NCBI GenBank assembly: GCA_008931825.1
Contig: QXVZ01032047.1
Location: forward strand, 29,948 to 93,947
Source of the DNA: Phallusia fumigata
Lineage: Eukaryota; Chordata; Ascidiacea; Phlebobranchia; Ascidiidae
DNA: 64,000 bases
Reading direction: 5' to 3'
Shown here piece by piece: positions 40,101 through 49,100 of the stretch. Made by a program: the position numbers and the translations under genes. Positions within the stretch are counted from its first letter, which is position 1. Each line of letters opens with the position of its first letter. Below the pieces are notes generated by a model. That model searched no databases and was not told where the DNA came from. It saw only the letters and a program-made list of their open reading frames with translations.

Positions 40101-43100
40101 CAAAATGGTGTTTCAATAATTGTTAAGTGTTAATCTTTGTTAAACTAATAGTGTACTATTACAGTCATTAGCTTCATTTTGTAACAATGACTGCATAACC
40201 CTAAAAAAAATTTGATTGCAAAGCCTGCATGACCTTTTGTTGCATGGACGGAAATCCATTAGGACTTACAAATTTAGGGTTCACAATACCGTTTTGTCCG
40301 GCTTTTTATGCTCTGGTATAAACTTAGATGTTGTTTGGAAGAAATAACTATCTTTCCGAAATGCATAGGCTTGAAATGCACAATAGGTTAAAAGGGACAC
40401 CCAGGTATTTGCCGCCATCACTATTCTAGCTTAATCCTCAAGGGATAGGAGCTGGTCTGAAACTCTGGCATTTTTAGATTTTTGCATGAGAAATGTGACT
40501 AAGATTTTTATTTACTTTTAATTATTTTTGTGCTCTGTGGGTTTTTAATCTCCTTGTGTGCTATATAGATATAAAACTTAACTTGTTAATTCTCTTTAGC
40601 CTATCCACATATCGACAAGAAGATATAAGCAGGTTTACAAAGTCTTTGTGACAGTTTTTTTAGTTTCAATTATGTTGTGATATAATTCTGTCTCAACACA
40701 TTTATTTTCTTAAAATAAGAAAGTTTGTGAAAAACTTAAAGGAAAATGTGCATGCCATAGAGTAGTATTCGTTGTGTGGAAAAATTTGAAATCAAAGTTT
40801 GATCTTGATTTTCATGATGATTGGGTTGTGTTATAATGTCTAATGACACAAATTTTTGTTTTATGTGCTCATATTATGGTGAGGGAAAGGAATTTATTGA
40901 AATATTGTAAATCAAAATTTATCAAAAAAACAAATTTAAAAATGGCTGCAACCTAGTGCCAGATAAAAAAAAACAAATCGAAAAACAATTTTATGAGATT
41001 GTTACCTTTCTAAAATAGTTTTGGTTTCCCTTTCATGAGGGGACATGTTTTGTTTTCACTCTGTTTTTTTTCTTTTGCCAAAGAGGGTTTGTTTACATGT
41101 TTTCATCACAAAAGAGCTGTTCAAATTTGTTTCAAATTGACCGTTTGATAGATCGGCATCTGAAGTTGTGCACTGACTGCTATTTACACCAGTTTACTGA
41201 GTGGTTGACCCACAGGCCCCCTAAAATTTTATATTTCAAAAATCTGACATGTTTATAGAAGTAAATGACCTAGGAGTTTTATTTTTTGATAGTCGGCACA
41301 TTTCAAGCAATAAAATGCATTTTAAATGTGTGGGTTGCATTCACTTACTTTAAGCCTCCAAAATTTTTGCATTTGTTATATCACAGTTCCGTAACAGCAG
41401 CTCTGCTGCCATACATTTGCATATAAGCAGACATTGGGGCAAAATGATATTATTAAATTTATACTATAAACCCTAACCTGCATTAAAAAAAGGTCAATGA
41501 GAGTTTGTATTAGGTTTGGCTACATCACAGCCAAAGGTTACTTCAATTCAATCTCCAATGCAGTGCATTGGTTGGTATCAACCCACTGCTTTGTGTCTGA
41601 CCATGCCATATTAACACTGCTTTGCACATGTGTATATGCTGCTGAAACAATTATATTACAAAATGCCCAAAAAATTAGGGACACAAGGTAGTGCATGTGA
41701 TATATATGTATATATGTTGTAAAAATAGGAAATGGTGTATGTTGAAAATATCTTTTAGGGCAGGGTTTTTAGTATGTGTGCATTGGCAATATGAAGAATG
41801 CCACCCCTCTAGTATTTTTATATGTTTGTGGCACCTGTGTTGCTTTATCTTGACTTGAATTCTGTGTGTTTATTTTGGGAATAATTTTTGTTCGCTTTTA
41901 GATAATTACTACTAATGTGGATATATAATAAAAAAATAAATAAGTTTTTTGCTAGAAATCATATACAGCTAATGAAATACCTGGACATGAATCATGTTTT
42001 TATGTACTAAGTTTATTTACATTAAGTCAAACAAAGTCATGTTATCAAAGATTTAATTTATAAAATTAAAAGATATACAAATAGTACAATCTAGTGGGTA
42101 TAACCCTTATCCAAGACAATAAATTCCTATCAATAATTCTTCATACTTTAAGCTTTTTGTTGGTATTGAAACTTCTTTTCTGTTAATTTTATCAGAGCAA
42201 ATTTTTCAACTTTGTGACACAAGTCGCATAAGGTGCATAAAACACAACCAACAAGAAAAAATAATATGACTTCAGGCTGAAAATGCTCATGAGGCTGTGG
42301 ATGAAGCTTGCGAAGCCACTAAAGAAGCTATTGAAGATTTGCTAAAGTCAGTTCAGGAAGCACCAGAAGCTCTTGTGTCTGGTATGGTTGATGACATCTC
42401 GTCAGCTGCTGATGTAAGTTTTTGATTATGGGGCTTCTCGCCAAATGAGACACATTGTTTTCACTCAGTTTGTCCTGTTTTTTTTCTTTTGTTACCTTGG
42501 AGCTTGTCCATGCCCTTTTGTCATGAAATGTTTTACGAATTAGGATGAAACTTTCCCACCTGTGAGATATAGTCATGACAGTATATCATCATTTTCATTG
42601 TGCGTTAATTGTGCATTAATTGCTGTGTTTTGCCTTATGGCCACAGAAAAGTAAAACTTGTTTTACACATCATAAGTGAAAAGTTTCTGTACATGTAGTG
42701 GTACAAGTGAATCAATAAATTATTCATGTTGGAGTTTTAACGTTGTCTGAATTGGATGATAGTGTAATACATTATAGTTTGGCGCACTGTGGGTTTTTTT
42801 TGATTTGCTTAACCCTATTGCCCTGGCCATTATCACAATAGCCTTCCTAAAGAACAACAAACTTGAAATATAGCTTGATTAATAATGGAACATAAGATAC
42901 AAACTGGAAATATAGCTTAGCATAACTGCCAGAGCTTATTCTGGGGGGGGGGTGTTACTATCTGTGTGAATACAGCAATTGTTGAATCATTTGCATAAAT
43001 TGTACTAACTAAATACACAAATCTTCCGGCTAGAAGTTTTTAAACCTGACAAATAATTGTTTGTTGTAGATTCTCAACAAGAACATTCAACCTGAGGACG

Positions 43101-46100
43101 ATGACACTTTTGCCAACTACCAGAGTCGTATAATGAAACGGTGTAAAGCTATTGTGGTTGCCAGCAGTGATATGAATATCGCAATGAACAATGAACCCGA
43201 CGACCTTGGCCCTCTTGCCAAAAAGGTCACTGGTGAATACACTGGCCTTGCCAATGATGGGGCAGTTGCCATGGCCCTTGCTGACTCAAAAGAAGTAAGA
43301 TTGGTTTACAATGAACTAAGATTGGTTTTTACTTTTTTCCCTTATATTCCAGGTGAGTGACCACATCAAAAAGAGTATTCTTGAGTTAGGAGGAGCATGC
43401 AAAGATTTGGTCAATGCCTCAGGGTCAGTGCAAAGCAATCCAAGAGACATTCGTGGAAAGAAGGACTTAAAAGATGCTGGACGAAATATCAATGAGAAGG
43501 TTTGTTGGAACATCTTTTGCATCAGTAAACTATTAATTTAATTGCAATTAAGTGGTATATCCAAGCCTTGCTAAATACTTCTAAATTTTAGACACAGTAA
43601 TTTTCTTTTCCCATGTAATGCTAGCAGTGATATTGGTTTTGTATTTAATGAGGTTAAATTGGAATTCTGCATGATTTTTCGGATTTCTTTGTAACCATGA
43701 ATCAATAGACTTTATTCAGACATATAATTTTAACAGCTTTGCATAAAAAATATATCATATCTGTTAAATTAAAACTTTTTTCAGGTTTCCTACATTTTGT
43801 CATCACTGCAACAAGGCGGTCGTGGAACACAAGCATGTATAAATGCGCATACCCATGTGCAAGGGATTATTGGAGATCTTGATACAACTCTTATGTTTGT
43901 TTCATCTGGTGCACTCAATGCTGAATCTGACACCGAAAACTTTGCTGACTACAGGTGTTCTGTTAAACCAATTTCAAAAAGCAGATTTTTAAACAGTCTC
44001 AATGGTTGTATACATGGCAATGTCTATCAGACATGGGGCAATTGGTATTCAAATGTATTCGAATGCTTTTTGCTTTTGTTTAAAAATACACGATTACAAT
44101 TTGAATAGTCAATGCTGATATTTAAAACACCTATTCACGAATACAAATACATGCGTCAATTTATTCGAAAACAGTTCGAATAGTTGAAGCTAAAATCCAA
44201 ACAGACTATTCACAAATACGAATACTTGCACGGTGTCATTCGAATACCATTCAAATAGTTAATATTAAAATCGTAACGAAGTATTCACGAATACGAATAT
44301 TCAACCGAATTTATTCGAATACAATTAGAATAGACGGTTATAAAATCGGACTCTCAACACCTATGCCCACCGGAGTATGTTAGGGGGGCTTTTTAAATGT
44401 GTTGTGCCTTTTTTGTTAAATAATCGTCTCAATTTTGTGAGATTTGGCAACTACGAATACTGATTGCAATTCATTCGAATAGATAGCCAGAAGAAATCCT
44501 ACAACCATACGCGAATTGGATTACAACAAACTATTTATTCAAATACAATTCGAATTGCTGACCTTTAAAACCTATGTAACAATTCATGAATACGAATAAG
44601 CCTGTCAATTTATTCAAATATCATTTAAATTGTAAATTCACTCGAATTGTTGGCACCCAAAAACCACATAAATATTCATGAATATGAATACAACTAATCA
44701 AGTATTTGTAAAGTATTCGAATGCATGTAATGTGTATTCGACCCCATGTCTGATGTCTACACATGTGCACAATTTAGGTGGTTTTTGATCTTTTTTTGCA
44801 ACATTGTTACACAGGGAGAAAATCCTTTCAACGGCAAAAGCATTAGTTGAAGACACAAAACAACTTGTTGCGGGTGCAGCTGGTGGACAGGAAAGACTAG
44901 CAGCCGCTGCACAATCTGCTTCATCTACTATCAATAAACTTGCTGATGTTGTGAAGCTTGGGGCTACTAGTCTCGGAGCTGATGACCCTGATACCCAAGT
45001 ATGTATTTGTTGTAACACAAGAAATGTGCAATTTAAAGTTATTTGAAGTGAAAAACTTGCTCTTCTCAAGTGTGATGCGTTTATTCATGCTAAAATGTAA
45101 ATGAAATGCTCCAACATGTTTAATGTTGAATATCTGCGTGGTTGTTAAAAAAAAAATATTAACCGACAATTGATTCCAGGTGATTTTGATCAACGCAGTG
45201 CGTGATGTTGCTTCAGCTTTGGGAGATCTCATTAATGCCACAAAAGATGCTGCTGGAAAATCATCATCTGACAGTGCAATGTTTCATCTCAAGGCTTCGG
45301 CAAAGGTTAGCAACCGAAAAGAATAATACCACTTGAAAAACAATTTTCTCGTATGAATATGAACATGTTAGTTTAAAGTAGTGGTTCCCAACCTTTCTTT
45401 TTCTGTGGCACCCTTTTTCTGAGACTTATGAATCTAGGCAATTTCAAATGCAACAATATTAAGTAAACTACCATTTTGCATTTTTATAATGAGTTATAGA
45501 CATCAATCAAGTCAATCTATTTTGCAAGCATTTTTCACCGTCATACTTAGTAATACTTAACTTAATAGAAAAACAATTCTATTAAATTGTTTGCGGCATC
45601 CTTGGGTCCTGCAAATGACTTCCCGCCGTACCACGGCACCCCAGTTAGAAATCACTGGTTTAACGGGTTTAGCATCATTTTTTTCATTTTTGACCTTGTG
45701 TAACTACTCCACACCACACCTGCATAATTTTTTAATTTTTCATTTAAGAGGTAAACATCATAAATATTAACAGTGCTAAGCAACAAATGCTCGCATTAGC
45801 GTTTTCTGTCTTGTACTTGCCAGATTTGTTTCATGCAGTTAAATGTAAGAAACATTTTATTTTTCTCTCCAGGCAATGGTGACCAATGTGACGTCACTGC
45901 TTAAGACAGTAAAATCAGTTGAGGACGAAGCAGTGAAAGGACCACGAGCTATTGAACAAACAATCAACTCAATTAGACAAGAAGTCAAGGTAGGCTTGAT
46001 ATGACTGTGGGCATAATTTACACTACTCTGGTTGTAGTTTTGCATTTATTTAACGATTTGACCGAATTATGTAATTTTGCTCTAAATGTCCAATTTTAAA

Positions 46101-49100
46101 TAACTTGCAAGTGTCTAATGTTGCAAATAATAATGATTTTCGTTTCATTGGGGAAAAACACTTTGTTGTGACACTGATATGACAAATGTTTTTCTGCTAA
46201 GATTTGGTTACGCTCGTTGTTTTTAACTGTTACCATCAACACTGGAAGTCAGCATAGATTTTTTTCAGATGTTGCAATCAGTTGAGGGAGAGGAGCGTCG
46301 TGCGTCACCCGAGGAACTGATACATGTTACAAAACCTATTACCAACGCCACAGCTAAAGCGGTTGCAGCTGGAAAATCTTGCAGACAGGATGACATGATG
46401 GTGTGTGCCAACATGGGAAGAAAAGCTGTCTTTGATATGATTCACATTTGCAGGGTAAGTTCGATTTAAATTTTGAAAACTGATCTACTATATTGTGTCA
46501 CATTAAGTTAAGTGAGTTATATTTTTCGGTCGTGTGATTTGGCTTATCGCGGCAATGTTTCTTTTCTATTTAACTTCAATTTAACTTTACTTGTGATTGA
46601 CAGGGTAATAGAGGTCAAGTTGTTTTGACAGCGATTCAGGTCTGGTCAGGCACTGAAATGTTTTCCTCATGTCTTAAGTCATGCCCCAACTCATAGCAAA
46701 ATTTCCCTGAAAACATCAGTATAATCGAAACTCAATTCCTTTTCTGTAGGCTGCAGCAGCAACAACTGATGACAAAATGCAACAGCAAGACGCATTGAAA
46801 ATGGGTCAAACTGTTGCTGAAACATATGCCAGTTTGCTCTCTAATGTCCTGGCAATTAGTCAACAACCTGGCAACAATGATCTGAAGAAGAAGCTTGTTC
46901 CTCTGTCGAAAAACGTGGCAACTTCTGTGAGCAACTTAGTTAGGTCGGGAGAGAGCATGAAAGGTAAGGTTTTAAATAGACTACACCAATGAGTTGATGA
47001 CAATTGATCTTGTTCCGCCCATGACTCAAGACTAAGATGGTTAACTAACAGAATTGATAATCATATTACTATTTATTTCATCACCGTTATTGGTGGTTTT
47101 TGTTTTCTTTGTAAAATTGGGGCCGTTAAAAATTATAAGGGAAGACATTTCCAAACCCAATTTATTGCTACTCTTTATACATAAGATAACATTCTATTTT
47201 TGGTCAGGTTCCGATTGGGTGGATCCTAATGATCCAAATGTTATTGCTGAACAAGAACTTCTTGCTGCTGCTTCGTCTATTGAGGCTGCAGCTAAAAAGT
47301 TGGCTCAACTACGACCAAGAAAGAAACCCAAGGTTTTTAACGTTTTAGCTAAACGTTGCGCTTTGTTGCTAAACATGTAAAACATAAATAGGTAAAATAT
47401 CCCCTATATTTAAATTTCCTTTATTTCTGATGCCGCATTTAGAGGAGAATGTGCTCGGGTCTGTTGTTGTAAACCTTGACTAAATGTGACTGTTGTTACA
47501 CTGCAGCAAGCGGATGAAAGTCTGAATTTCGAGGAACAAATCTTAGAAGCTGCAAAGTCGATTGCCACAGCAACTACAGCTTTGGTGAAAGCTGCTTCGG
47601 CTGCACAGAAGGAACTTGTTTTGCAAGGAAAAGTGAGGTTTCTAACATAAGCTTGCAGTTTTGGGTGAACAAAACGTGAAAAGTGTTAGTGCTTTTGAGC
47701 GCAGCAATTTGCAGCAAGGCCTGTTGACCATCAAGTGGAAACAAATTTATGAAACTACTGAAACCCGAAACAACCCCAAACTTTCACAAACTCTTGTTCT
47801 GCAAACTTGCTAATTGTTTCACATGTAAACAAGCAGTTTTCTGTAGCAGTGGTACCACATCGATTATGGGTCATGCCCCACTTTTCACATTTTATTTGGG
47901 CCTAGGCCTTCGCCCCCACACTTTNGGGAAGACATTTCCAAACCCAATTTGTTGCTACTCTTCATACATAAGATAACATTCTATTTTTGGTCAGGTTCTG
48001 ATTGGGTGGATCCTAATGATCCAAATGTTATTGCTGAACAAGAACTTCTTGCTGCTGCTTCCTCTATTGAGGCTGCAGCTAAAAAGTTGGCTCAACTACG
48101 ACCAAGAAAGAAACCCAAGGTTTTTAACATTTTAGCTAAACGTTGCGCTTTGTTGCTAAACATGTAAAACATAAATGGGTAAAACATCCCCTATATTTAA
48201 ATTTCCTTTATTTCTGATGCCGCATTTAAAGGAGAATGTGCTCGGGTCTGTTGTTGTAAACCTTGACTAAATGTGACTGTTGTTATACTACAGCAAGCGG
48301 ATGAAAGTCTGAATTTCGAGGAACAAATCTTAGAAGCTGCAAAGTCGATTGCCACAGCAACTACAGCTTTGGTGAAAGCTGCTTCGGCTGCACAGAAGGA
48401 ACTTGTTTTGCAAGGAAAAGTGAGGTTTCTAACATAAGCTTGCAGTTTTGGGTGAACAAAACGTGAAAAGTGTTAGTGCTTTTGAGCGCAGCAATTTGCA
48501 GCAAGGCCTGTTGACCATCAAGTGGAAACAAATTTATGAAACTACTGAAACCCGAAACAACCCCAAACTTTCACAAACTCTTGTTCTGCAAACTTGCTAA
48601 TTGTTTCACATGTAAACAAGCAGTTTTCTGTAGCAGTGGTACCACATCGATTATGGGTCATGCCCCACTTTTCACATTTTATTTGGGCCTAGGCCTTCGC
48701 CCCCACACTTTGTTGACGGAGACAGTCCCTCTATTCCCCTCTATTTTTGTTCATATATTCAACCGAAATGTTCACATCCTACGAATACCCCACCACTCCA
48801 CGTCGGGAATCACTGGTCTATAGCGACGTTGATTGCCAACCGTAACGATGCATATTTGTTTAACTCATATTTATTTAGGTTGGATCAGTTTCTACATCAC
48901 GTCATGACGATGGTCAGTGGTCACAGGGTCTGATATCAGCTGCACAGATGGTGGCAAGTGCTACAGGAAATTTGTGTGAAGCTGCTAACCAGGCTGTACA
49001 AGGAGAGGCTAGTGAGGAATGGCTGGTAACGTCGGCAAAACAAGTTGCGTCGTCAACTGCTCAGCTTCTTGTAGCTTGCAAAGTGAAGGCTGATCCGAAC

